From Phaenicophaeus curvirostris (taxonomy: Eukaryota; Chordata; Aves; Cuculiformes; Cuculidae), in assembly GCF_032191515.1 (NCBI RefSeq), contig NC_091396.1, positions 8,837,885 to 8,901,884 on the forward strand: 64,000 nucleotides of DNA, read 5' to 3'. A model generated the notes under the pieces. The model saw nothing but the letters and a program-made list of their open reading frames with translations. It was not told the origin of the DNA and did not search any database. Below, in pieces: positions 1 to 10,294 of this stretch (the first letter of the stretch is position 1; each line of letters starts with the position of its first letter). Made by a program: the position numbers and the translations under genes.

Positions 1-1708
1 AAATTCCTGTGTATGAACTGGCATTTTGTGTCTCTTAACATGTTCCGTGAATTTTTGCTGAATTCAGGAATTAACTATTTTAGATAGAGGCACTAAGGCT
101 TTTCAGGCTAAGCAATGTACATCAGCTCTGCTACAAAATTTAGAATGATCCTGAGTCATTTTACAGGTGATTGTCAGCATAAAAAGTGAGGTCCGCGGTC
201 TATACAAGAGCTTCTTACCAATACTTTTAGGAACCTGTGGACAAGACTATTTCTTAGTCCTGACTTTCACCTGGGAAGCAGAGTGAAATAGCACACGTGG
301 ATGCAATAGACCTATAAAAACAAATAGTACAGGTGAAAAGGAAGAGATATGAAACATTTTATGGTGAACAGTCCCAACTTCTTTCATGCTAAAAATACCA
401 AGCAGCTACTAGCAGAATCATGTATTATAACTAATACATTTAACAATAGAAAGAAATATCAGCTAAACTAATTAAATCAAATTCATTGTGGGGCAAACGC
501 ATTGACAAATACAGTCCATCGTGAAGTGAAAGGGGCCCTTGGCAGTCAGTTCCCCATGAGATTTATACAAAAGAGAAAAGTTTTTCCGTCAGTTAATTCA
601 TACTTTACTACGTCAGAAAGCAAATTTAGCTTCCCCTGCCTCCAGCTCAGAAATAGCATGTTTATAAATTCAGTCTGTTAGTATCAGACTCATACAAGAT
701 TGCTAGAAATTGCTAGCCTGACTAGACACCCACAAGTCTATGGGGCCGGATGGGATCCACCCAAGGGTATTGAAGGAGCTGGCGGATGTGCTGGCCAAAC
801 CCCTTTCCATCATCTTCCAACAGTCCTGGAAGACTGGGGAAGTCCCACTGGACTGGAGGCTGGCTGATGTTGTGCCCATCTACAAGAAGGGTCGCAGGGA
901 GGACCCAGGGAACTATAGGCCTGTCAGTCTGACCTCAGTGCCAGGGAAAGTCATGGAGCAGGTGATCTTGAGTGCTATCATGAAGCACATGCAAGAGAAC
1001 TGGGTGATCAGGCCCAGTCAACACGGGTTCACAAAAGGCAGGTCTTGCCAAACTAACCTGATCGCCTTCTATGACAAAGTGACTCGGCTGCTGGATGAGG
1101 GAAAGGCTGTGGATGTGGTCTTCCTGGACCTGTGTTCAGTTCTGGGCCCCTATTGCTTTTTGCTGGGAAAGAAAGAAAAGAAATAGAAGTGGAGGAATGG
1201 GAATGGAAATCTACATGGTGTACATACCCAACATTACCAGTCATAAAACTCACTCCACCATCAGTCTGCTGGAAAACTGTGGGAGAAACTGCACATGCCC
1301 ATGAAATCCTAGCTTTTTGCTCTAGTTTTCTCCAGCAAGCTGCATTACAGGCTCTCTCCTGAGGTGAATTCATGTCTGCTGCTCTGAGCCCAGCAAGGCC
1401 CCTCCCTGTCGACAGGGAAGAACAGGTCCCCCTAAGTTAGTAGATACAGCCTAGGAAATCCAGGTATTATCTGAGGTACTTTGCTTTGATTGTGCAAGTT
1501 CCATTTCAATTATTCATACCAATACTGAATAATGAATAGGGACATATTCCTTAAGATGACCTGCAAAATGCAAGAAAACCTTTGCCACTTTATAAGTTTT
1601 AGGCACTGTGTTTTTGTGAAAAATGTGGACCAGATAAAGAGTATTAAAATCGGACTGGCATAGTTTATTTTTCTGTCAACTCCTAAGGATGCTGGTCTCT
1701 TTTTACAG
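1..1708 (+). other. RCN1: RCN1 intron 1, 3' part
   Basis: Non-coding sequence upstream of exon 2. I found no GC-rich exon with a signal peptide here, so exon 1 and the promoter lie upstream of position 1. The only recognisable insertion is the CR1 fragment at about 719-1150. The remainder is AT-rich with no identifiable feature. Confidence 0.75.
719..1150 (+). mobile_element. CR1 LINE fragment (reverse-transcriptase part) with internal deletion
   Basis: An open frame from 740 reads as the N-terminal part of the CR1 ORF2 reverse transcriptase. Visible motifs are GPDGIHPRVLKEL, NYRPVSLTSVPGKVMEQVI (RT block 1/2), QHGFTKGRSCQTNL (the RT fingers motif of non-LTR elements), and VDVVFLDL, the start of motif A. 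The frame then jumps at about 1129-1132 into tgttcagttctgggcccc, a segment that in CR1 lies several hundred bases further 3', within the part encoding the end of the protein. Motif A's second Asp and the YxDD box are lost, so the copy is dead. It lies in the sense direction in RCN1 intron 1. The outer edges are approximate. Confidence 0.88.
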
Positions 1709-1902
1709 GAAAATTGTGGATAGAATAGATGATGACAAAGATGGCTATATCACAACAGAGGAATTAAAAACCTGGATCAAACGGGTACAGAAACGCTATA
1801 TCTATGAAAACGTGGCTAAAGTTTGGAAAGACTATGATCTAAACAAGGACAATAAAATCGCCTGGGAAGAATACAAACAAGCCACATATGGTTATTACCT
1901 AG
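1709..1902 (+). CDS. RCN1: RCN1 exon 2 (EF-hands 1 and 2)
   Basis: 194-bp exon between the acceptor tttttacag (AG at 1707-1708) and donor GTAAGA at 1903. It starts with the third base of a split codon (phase 2) and ends with one base of a codon completed in exon 3 (phase 1). The 64 whole codons encode EF-hand 1 (loop DDDKDGYITTEE), the linker LKTWIKRVQKRYIYENVAKV, and EF-hand 2 (loop DLNKDNKIAWEE), ending at KQATYGYYL. Acidic ligands at loop positions 1, 3, 5 and 12 are intact in EF1. EF2 has D, N, D and E at those positions, so both loops should bind Ca2+. Confidence 0.95.
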
Positions 1903-4900
1903 GTAAGATAACATTTATGACATTATAAGGCATGATTTGATGCCTTGCAGTCAACAGTCACATTTAGAATTCTTGAAAATTGTACTAAATTTTGTAGGTG
2001 CTCAGAGGTCTGAGAACTGAGGTTCTCAGTTGTTTATTGCAGCTATTTCCAAATGGGTCACCAGAACACAGAAAGTTTTGTAGAGGAATTATTAAATGTA
2101 CTGACAAAGCTGAATTAAAGTCTCCTCCAGTTAGAAATGTATATTTTTAAACATTAAAAATAGTACTTTAATTAAATATACGTTGCATAATTAACCAGTA
2201 TTTGTTCATTCAGTTCCCTTTAAACTCCTAAGAGTCTAGATGCTAAAAGTTAAGATTAGGTCTAAGTTATAATAAAGTTATTGGTTAAAATAGGTCTTGC
2301 ACAATAACACGCCTCAGACTGCAAATGAAAATCCTTAACAAATCAGGCAGAAGAAACACGTATTAAAAAATATACCTGAATCTTCTTTTTTTCCCCCCAC
2401 ATATGTTCTCTTTGCCTTCTTTAAGTTAATGAAGGGAGAGGAGGAGAAAAGATCACTTAATCTAGAGGGCAATGCTGACATAACTACAAATTGGTATTAA
2501 CTGAACATTTATACTGGAAATTAGAAGGCAACATCTGCCTTCTATAGAGGTAGTTTCTGGAGCAAGCATCCAGTAGCAGTAATAATTCCGAAGTCTACCT
2601 TAGATTAAAATGGAGCTTATTAAATTTGTGGAAGGAAATATTTAACATACCATCCCTGAAACAGTATCGCTGAGAGCCCTTCTCAGGTGTTTGTCTTTGC
2701 TTTCTGTAATCCCCAAGATTTGGAGAACAGCTACAATATTGTCGTCTTGTGTTAACTCACACTTAAAATTCCCCCATCTGTGATTCCTGGCCTAGTCTTT
2801 TTCAACTACATTTATCTCCTAACATATGAACTATGAAATTGTTATAATATGAATATTTTTCAAGTTTGAAGTCAGTTTAGTCATTCTATTTTAAAAATCA
2901 TATCAAATACCATTCATTTTATGCCACTGAACACCCTGAAAAAATGTCATTGTTTTAAACTGAAAATAATTGTTAGGTTCCCTGTAGCAGAGGCGTGGCA
3001 GTTAGATAATTTCAGTCAAGCTGCCAGCTTCTGAAACCACTTACCTTTGGTTTGCTTGCTTTCTGAAATGGAAAAGTTGTGTAGATCATACTGATTCCTA
3101 AGAAGAATAAAACTTCATTGAATGGAATCTACCCCAAATACTGCCGAAGCAGCGCTTGTAAAATCAGATGGAAAAAAAAAGAATAAATCTATGAAGGATA
3201 TACAATACTGCAAAATCCATCAGCATGGATTTCAACAGAAGGCTTACTCAGACACTTACCTATACTACTGAGTCACCTTTAAAAATCAAATGCTCGACCA
3301 CTGACTTTAAAACTCTACAGGAAAAAGTAGTTCCATTTTAATACAGTAGCTGTTCTAGCAATAAGCCTTTGTATTTCTAGACTTTAACATCAAATTGGGG
3401 TACTTTCTTGTGGTAATATGTTTTAAAAGGAACATAGTTTTGAGATCATCTTGATTCATTTACAGAAAATCCAGAAGAATTCCAAGATGCAACCGATCAG
3501 CACAGTTTTAAAAAAATGCTGCCCAGAGATGAAAGACGATTCAAAACTGCAGATCTGGATGGAGACCTAGCTGCCACTCGTGAAGAATTCACTGCTTTCC
3601 TTCACCCAGAGGAGTTTGAGCATATGAAAAACATCGTTGTCTTAGTAAGCAGAGCAAAACCTATGCCATTGTTTTTCCTTTTTTGGATGAGCTTTGAAAT
3701 GCTTGTGTAATCTTTTCATACGGGATTTAGAAAGAGACACAAATCTAATACCAAAGTGGGGAATAGAAGGGAATGCCTTTAATGAAATTCACTTGATTTA
3801 GAGCTCCCAGTACAAGAAAGATCTGTTAAATGCACTTAGACAGCTCCTAATTGGAATCAATAAACTGTCTTAGGGCATGGACTTAACACCAAAATAAAAG
3901 GAAGGATATGCTGCTATGTGGCAAACAAGTTCTTGATGCGAGCTTCTGTCTGACCCTAACTTAAAACTTAGGCATGGTGTCCAGTTCATTCATATGCAGG
4001 GCATTTTTTCAACATGAGAGGATATTTGTATATTCATTGTATAAACAACAGTTACATTAGAATCAGTGAGATTACATTTACTTGTGCACAAGGGCAGGTC
4101 AAGGCCTCAAATGTGAAAAGATTTAAGAGGTGAGTAGCCAGAATTCTCAGTTCTCTCTCGATTACTTCAATGCAAAACTGTTTTCCAGGAAACCTTAGAA
4201 GACATAGACAAAAACGAGGATGGTTTTGTGGATCAAGATGAGTACATTGGTAAGTGTTAAAGTTTGTTTCTTAATTTGTCCATCTTCTCTCAACTTTGCA
4301 GCAGTATTAAGAACCCAGAGATGAACGTTTGCATATTCCAGTTCAACTATTTTAAACCAACCATAAAATCCAGAAAGTATAAATTAATTTTAGGCACATA
4401 GGAGCATCACCAGCAAAAGGTTCCTCACACTTAAGAGGAGGATCTTCTGCTGTAAAGCCTTATATAATTTGGCTAAGGTGGTCTGGCATAATATTTTTCA
4501 AGACTGTGTACTTGACCACATGGACAGCTTTTTTGAATGCATTGTTTAGAAATGCAGGAGGATCAGGAAGTGAATTAGTCTCTTTCCAAGTCTGAATGTT
4601 ACTTGACTATGCAAAATAGCTGTGAAGCACACATTGCAAAAAAGAAAATTCACTATTTTTCTGCTAGTTATTCTCTTAATTTACTTAGTAAGTAAGAACC
4701 CATACCTCTCTAATGGCTTGTATGGTGATGTATGATGTTTGTATGAGGTTTCTTCTGGAAATATAGGATGCATCAAAAGTGAACAGTGTAAAAATAACAC
4801 TTAAGATTCTCAAAGAATTGTGAAGTGCATGAAAGTCAGCTGTGAATTACTTCAGTAGCAGAAAGAACAAAATGGAAAACACCAATAACAGATCAGTCAC

Positions 4901-7900
4901 AGTTAATTTGCACAAACTTCAGGCGCACTAGGCTGTTAGCTGCTGTCTTGCACTTAGACCTATAAAGACAAAACAGAAGCAGGACTAGAATTCAGCAGTA
5001 CATAATACATTTTAGCCTTTTGAATCATTATGCTGATTCCAAAAGCTAACTTTTTCCACTGCACTTACTTTGATGGATTTTAAACCAAGAAAGTAGCACT
5101 AGGAAAGCATTAGTGCAAACTCAGATAAATCTTTCTGTTTCTTGTGGTGCTGTAAAGATCACTTCACATATAATCAGGAACAATATATACACATTAATTA
5201 ATGGCAGGAGGTTTCTATTCCTTGTAAATTATATTTAGCCTCAGAATGTGAATGCTATTCATTTATGACTGAAATAACAGAGCAGCATAATTTCCACAGT
5301 AATTTCAGTTCATTCAGTGACATTACCGACATATAATTATAAGGTAATTGTCAACATTTGTTACCATGTGAATGCTGGTTTTTCTTGTCTTCTGTAGATA
5401 GGAACATAGAATGTTCTAGTCACGATCACCTCACATTGGCAAGGAGGATAAAAATCAAATTGACAGGACATGTCAGTTGCTTCAAATAAACAATATAATT
5501 TGCACTTTAAAAAAGTGGAAAAAGAAAGTGAATGTGTTGTCTGAAGTTTTCTTCATGAGTTGAGGAAAATATGCTTAAAATATGCCTACTTCCCTTTTTC
5601 AGATATAATTTTTTTATTTCTGATCAGGCTGGGGTTAAGCAATTAGAAAACTAAATTTCTTCCTCAGGTGTTCATAAGGGACAACAACAAAAAATAAAAA
5701 AATTACAATCTCTAGATCAGATATTTGATGGGGAAATCTGCTGAAGGTTATAGAACAATTTCCCCTGTCTCCTCCTTTCTTCATCCTATTTTGTCTTTTA
5801 AAAAAATTGGCTTAGATTTTACACAAGCAGCAAAGGAAAATATCCCTAGTTATGTTAAGAGAGAACTAAATTCTTATGGTGCATGAACAGTTAACAGAGT
5901 ATTTCAGGGACACTGTGGACAGTTCTACCAATAGAGAACTGCAGGCTGGGAGGAGATTATTCCTAGATTTGAGACCAGCATTTATACTTCCTATAGATAC
6001 CAGCCAGCCGCTGTTCCAGAGACCATCCATGTGGGGTGCATTTTCCTTTAGTACATCCTTGAAAACTGAAAAAAAGGCGTAGGATCACAAAGCAGGCTGT
6101 AATTATAAATTGAAAAGTGTAAAGCTTGAGTAATAAGCAGCCTGGATGAGAAGGAAACAATTGATTTGCTACAGTGACCGGAGGAGCAGAGTGGACACAC
6201 TACACATTATTTGGAAGGCCTGTGCTCTAAAGAATAGACAGATATCACTTCATAATCACTGCGACTCTCCCAGGTCTACATAGAAGCTACTGCAGCATTT
6301 TCATACTAATGCTTGTTAAAGATAACACAGGACTGATGTACAGAGCAGCTTGTGTATGTAATCTGTGCATCGTATGTCACAAACCGTACTCCATCCCAAG
6401 GTACCACTCTATGGGAAGTGCGCTGCTGGTGGTTTCTCATCCAGAATGCACCACCAACTCCTAATGACTTCTCCAGGTCTTTCTTTGTAGCATACCTTCT
6501 TCTGGAGCGTTCTGCAAAACTGCATGGTTAAAAAAGGACTTGTTTACAATGATGAATTTCTATTAAACAGACCGCTCTGAAAGCGGAACAAAGGCATTCA
6601 AGTTCCATTTATCAATTTTTGTTTTCGTAAATTTCCCCTGTGCCATTTTTGCCTTAACCACTGCACTGTCTGGAGCCTGATCTTATCCACAAAGACATTT
6701 GCTGGCAAGGACAAGGTAAAAGTGCTGAGTTCCTTTCTCCCCATGTGACTGAGCCCGGCACTAAAGCTTATGATTTACTGAAGATCCATAAAGAACATAT
6801 TCACACTGAAATTCAGTGGATGACCACCTTTGGACATGTTCTCTTCTCATGTTAGCCACAGCAGTGGTGCAGAGTTAGGATGCAAGGGTAATGTAAGAAT
6901 GGAGAGAATCACCAGCAGTGGAGAAATAGGCCTGAGAGAAGACACACGCAGCTGATCTATTTACTCCCCACATTCATTTTCTGTAAAAAGAAGTGCTGTG
7001 CAAAGCGTGAAAAGTTTAGCCTTCCTTTGAGGAGCACTGTGCAAATGTCTTTAGTTTGTGCATAATTTGAAAGTTAAATATGATTTGAGTGAGACTTTTA
7101 TTTCCTCTCCAGCTGATATGTTTGCAAATGAAGAGGGTGGACCAGAGCCTGACTGGGTGATTACAGAGCGTGAACAGTTTGCAGATTTTCGTGACCTTAA
7201 CAAAGATGGAAAGATGGACAAAGAGGAAATTCAGCACTGGATTCTTCCACAAGACTATGATCACGCACTAGCTGAAGCCAGGCACTTAGTCTATGAGTCG
7301 GATGTAGACAAGGTATTTAGTGTTCTAGTATATATTTTTTTAAAGTAGTATGAGGTTGTGTGTTTTTTTTAAACATATCAACTAGTAAGAAATAATTCCT
7401 AATAATTTTTCTTATTAGTAGATTTTAAATGGGGGTTTAGAGGCTAGAATTGCTAGTGCATTAATGTATCAATAATAGTAGTAACATAAGGTTTATCAGC
7501 TCATGTTTATCTAGCTGATAAACATGAGGTTTATCAGTCCTTTACCCTGCTTTTATTAGGTTAAATAAGAAATTATTTATCATCTTGAACTTGGAAGTTT
7601 TAATACAGCAGAAATATTCTTTTTCCTTTTAAGAGCGGTCATTAATTTTGTATGCTAAGTTATTATCTTGCAAGAGAAAAATTAAAGATACATTACATAG
7701 GAGGTAGCAGAAGACACCTATTTCTATAATCAAACACACATCTTTGTCTTAAAGACTGGCTCAATGCATCCAGTTCCTCTAATGTTGGAGATTAGTGGCT
7801 GAGTAGACCCCAGGAGATAATCTTCTGAAGTGTAATGTGAGCAAAGCTGGAACTTGAAAAGCCAGAACACTGTTACACAAGAGAGCGTGTAAATTGCTAA

Positions 7901-8358
7901 TGTAAGCAACCATCTTCAACAAAATACACCAGAGGATTTTCATTTTTGCTGTTAAGAAGGTGAAACCAAACCACAGGGCGTAACTGCCTGCCAGATAACT
8001 CATATACTATTTGGCAGTGAGTTATTTGCAAAGAACTTTCAATTAGCAATTTGACCCAACTGGAGCCAGTGGAACTTGTGTCTTCCAGTGGGGCCTAAAC
8101 TTCACTCACCGTGACAGCCACAGTTCCTGAACCTGCAGTCTCCTGCTTTGAAGAACTGTCTATTTCCAGAGCTCTTGTGAACCTGTGCTAATGTGTCTTT
8201 TCCTTAGCTTTGCAAATGTTCTTACAGAGATTTTATTTTCCTCCCATCAGGATCAAAAACTAACAAAAGAGGAGGTTCTAGACAACTGGAATATGTTCGT
8301 TGGAAGTCAAGCTACTAATTACGGGGAGGACCTCACAAGAAACCACGATGAACTATGA
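1709..8358 (+). CDS. RCN1: RCN1 (reticulocalbin-1), exons 2-6, spliced, 5'-partial
   Basis: Spliced coding region joining 1709-1902, 3466-3644, 4189-4249, 7113-7312 and 8251-8358; all borders are AG/GT and the frame is kept across every junction. It yields about 246 residues, which matches human RCN1 (331 aa) minus its exon 1 of about 85 residues. Six EF-hand loops are visible: DDDKDGYITTEE, DLNKDNKIAWEE, DLDGDLAATREE, DKNEDGFVDQDE, DLNKDGKMDKEE and DVDKDQKLTKEE. The protein ends in HDEL, the KDEL-receptor retrieval signal, so it acts in the ER lumen as a low-affinity Ca2+-binding CREC-family protein. Assignment to RCN1 rather than RCN2, RCN3, CALU or SDF4 rests on the recalled match of the C-terminus (FVGSQATNYGEDL then HDEL) and of the WIKRVQKRYI and LPRDERRF segments. 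Intron phases are 2, 1, 0, 1, 0. The signal peptide and promoter lie before position 1. Alignment to bird RCN1 would settle orthology. Confidence 0.95.
1903..3465 (+). other. RCN1: RCN1 intron 2
   Basis: A 1563-bp intron with GTAAGA donor and tttacag acceptor, phase 1. AT-rich. I see no repeat, RNA gene or coding exon in it. Confidence 0.85.
3466..3644 (+). CDS. RCN1: RCN1 exon 3 (EF-hand 3)
   Basis: 179-bp exon after acceptor tttacag (AG 3464-3465) and before donor GTAAGC at 3645. Two bases complete the codon begun in exon 2, giving Glu at the junction, where my recollection of human RCN1 has Gly. Then 59 codons run from NPEEFQDATDQHSF through LPRDERRF and end in NIVVL. EF-hand 3 has the loop DLDGDLAATREE. 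Loop position 6 is Leu instead of the usual Gly and position 8 is Ala; as I recall this non-canonical form is shared with mammalian RCN1, so it is a family trait. An in-frame GTA read-through past the donor is intronic. Confidence 0.95.
3645..4188 (+). other. RCN1: RCN1 intron 3
   Basis: A 544-bp phase-0 intron, donor GTAAGC and acceptor ttttccag. Nothing recognisable inside. Confidence 0.85.
4189..4249 (+). CDS. RCN1: RCN1 exon 4 (EF-hand 4)
   Basis: Short 61-bp exon between acceptor ttttccag (AG 4187-4188) and donor GTAAGT at 4250. It encodes ETLEDIDKNEDGFVDQDEYI plus the first base of an Ala codon finished in exon 5. This is one nearly complete EF-hand with loop DKNEDGFVDQDE. Loop position 4 is Glu, where I recall Gly in human RCN1. 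The ligand positions 1, 3, 5, 9 and 12 (D, N, D, D, E) and Gly at position 6 are kept, so binding should persist. The exon is too short to stand out as an open frame and was found by continuity with its neighbours. Confidence 0.94.
4250..7112 (+). other. RCN1: RCN1 intron 4
   Basis: A 2863-bp phase-1 intron, the longest complete intron in the window, donor GTAAGT and acceptor ctctccag. Small open frames near 5876-6160 show no domain, and their bias looks random. No mobile element was recognised. Confidence 0.85.
7113..7312 (+). CDS. RCN1: RCN1 exon 5 (EF-hand 5 and first part of EF-hand 6)
   Basis: 200-bp exon after the pyrimidine-rich acceptor tttcctctccag (AG 7111-7112), ending before donor GTATTT at 7313. 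The donor is weaker than the GTAAGN donors of the other introns. It encodes ADMFANEEGGPEPDW, the EF-hand 5 loop DLNKDGKMDKEE, the family hallmark IQHWILPQDYDHA, then EARHLVYESDVDK. The sixth EF-hand loop is split by the next intron after DVDK. Confidence 0.95.
7313..8250 (+). other. RCN1: RCN1 intron 5
   Basis: A 938-bp phase-0 intron with donor GTATTT and acceptor cccatcag. It contains the inverted repeat described at 7489-7537. Otherwise featureless. Confidence 0.85.
7489..7537. repeat. Perfect 12-bp inverted repeat flanked by 11-bp direct repeats
   Basis: CTCATGTTTATC (7500-7511) and GATAAACATGAG (7517-7528) are exact reverse complements with a 5-base spacer, TAGCT. AGGTTTATCAG occurs at 7489-7499 and again at 7527-7537 as direct repeats. 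The core GTTTATC/GATAAAC appears four times in 49 bases. It may be a hairpin, a local replication-slippage product, or a cluster of forkhead/GATA-like sites. It is not a known transposon to my eye. Confidence 0.8.
8251..8358 (+). CDS. RCN1: RCN1 exon 6, coding part, with HDEL C-terminus
   Basis: The terminal coding exon starts after acceptor ctcccatcag (AG 8249-8250). Its 35 codons complete EF-hand 6 (DQKLTKEE after DVDK from exon 5), continue with NWNMFVGSQATNYGEDLTRN, and finish with HDEL before the TGA at 8356-8358. HDEL is recognised by KDEL receptors and returns the protein from the Golgi to the ER. The 3' untranslated region begins at 8359. Confidence 0.95.
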   Translation, partial: DQKLTKEEVLDNWNMFVGSQATNYGEDLTRNHDEL

Positions 8359-8582
8359 TACAGCGTGCCGGCCACTATGCCACAGACCTTTACTGAAATC
8401 ACTATGCCCATCCCCTCCTTTTGGGGGGATGATGGGCAAGGGACACACTCACAACTGAATGACTTGCATTAACCTATTTTTCACACGTCAGCTTATTACC
8501 TCAGAAACTGCGTAGAATAGTTTTTTACTCTTTTCATATGGTTAAGTACAATATCTAATTACTACAGTTTTGTTTTGGAAAG

Positions 8583-8588
8583 AATAAA
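8583..8588 (+). terminator. RCN1: Candidate poly(A) signal 1 of RCN1
   Basis: Canonical AATAAA 224 bases after the stop codon, followed by ggtagcttttcc. Would give a short 3' UTR of about 250 bases. Confidence 0.45.
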
Positions 8589-9520
8589 AAGGTAGCTTTT
8601 CCTAATAGATTAGAGCCCGGTCTAGAAAAGGCACTTCTAAAACATAATTGCAAGGATCTTTAATAGTGAAATATTTTCTTAAAATACACATTTTTAAGAA
8701 GAAAAACATTTTTACTATAGTGAAATGCAACTAAGATTAGAAAGAAACGTAATGTTTAAACAGACTTAAGTTATTTAGTTAATTTTTTGAATAGCATGTA
8801 ACAATTTAGAGTTATACTTTGACCTTCCTATACAGAGAAAAGGTTTGACAAATCAAGATACACAACCTTTTTCTCCACGCTGTTTTTCTCTCACAGTTTC
8901 AGGCCAGAGGTGCTGAAGAAAGTATCCAGCAGCCATCTGGTGTGTAGCTTTGCAAGTGCAACATGTACAACTGGCCCTTCTCTCTAACTCCCATCCCAGT
9001 GCAGAGACAGCACACGTGGCTCAACACCCTGTGCTGGCAATTCCTCAGCAGGGCTTGTTGCATTCATAGTGACAGCTGCTCCTTCTGACAACAGAATAAC
9101 GTACAATTGTTTGTGGGCTGTTGGTTATGCTGTTTCCTGGGAGGAATGATGCCACATGGAGCATAATTTATCTCACGCTTTTTTGCACTTTACCGAAGCC
9201 GTACACTTCTTCACACAGTGTAAGTGGCAGTGGTTCTGTGATGGAGAAAGAATGAGACATATCACCCCTCTAGGCCTTCTGTACCACATAAGAGGACAAA
9301 TTTATGTGGCTAAAGTTATGATTTTATATGTATATACGTATAAATACATGTTACTGAAGCAACTACATGAAGGCAACTTTCCTTCTAAAGAAAGGGATAA
9401 GCTGTCCACACAGGTGCTTTCTTTTTTACTGTATAATTTAAGCTATTACGTGTTTATTTTTATATACCCAACTTAGATAAATTTGGTTGATTTTAAATGT
9501 ACTGATTTTAAAATAAGCAC

Positions 9521-9526
9521 AATAAA
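9521..9526 (+). terminator. RCN1: Candidate poly(A) signal 2 of RCN1
   Basis: AATAAA with an upstream TGTA element (aaatgtactg) and a T-rich downstream stretch (atgtctttttgatac), both usual for vertebrate cleavage sites. Confidence 0.45.
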
Positions 9527-10288
9527 ACCAATATGTCTTTTTGATACTACAAAGGTGCTATAACACTAACACAGAGGAGCACTGAGAGATGATGTGAAAA
9601 CAAGAACCAAGTCTTTAAAGCCAGTAGTTCCTAAAGCACTAGGTCAGTGGCAGCTCCTGCAGCACTGGGTGGTCCTCTACAATGGACATATGCCACCAAC
9701 TGTTACTTCTTCACTTTAGTAAAATGAAAAAGCTAGATATAAGTCTAATATACGTAGTTGCTACTGCTATCGCTAGTATCTGTTCTGAACACTAATATTG
9801 GGAGATGAGGGGTCCACAGCATAGTTCACTTGGAGGTTCCTTGGAGATATGGTGTGCAGCGTCACAAGCCAGTGACCACACACACCACCATCCAGAGAGG
9901 AGCTTTGAGACTCCCAGATCGTGATGTACTTCAGCAATTAAAAAAATCTGTGAAAATAATTATGAGACAATGCAGAACTGTGAGCTCCATAAACGGTGTC
10001 ATTTTTATAAGGTCATATAAAAACTGTGGTGAAATATATTACATCTCCCAACTGAAGGCAATTAAATCCAGATATCAGAGTCTGGCAGAGATTACATGTT
10101 CTTGCTAGCATGATTATTAAGCTTTTGGTGTGCACTTCTTATGACATTGCCAGCAATGTCTCTGAAAAGTCCTTACCTCTTTGACTAACATACAGTAGGA
10201 CAAATGTCATAAGACATAAGTGAGTGTTTTTGCTCTTCCAGTACCCTCAAGTTAAATAAATGCCTAAATGCAGTGTTATCTGAGAAGC

Positions 10289-10294
10289 AATAAA
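10289..10294 (+). terminator. RCN1: Candidate poly(A) signal 3 of RCN1
   Basis: AATAAA followed by attgtatcttgg and then a GT-rich stretch (tctgttttgttcatg). This is the best downstream element of the three and would give a 3' UTR of nearly 2 kb. Confidence 0.4.

Noticed and set aside
7489..7537. Interpretation as a miniature inverted-repeat transposon
   Set aside because: The inverted arms are only 12 bp with a 5-base spacer, leaving no element body, and the direct repeats overlap an arm.
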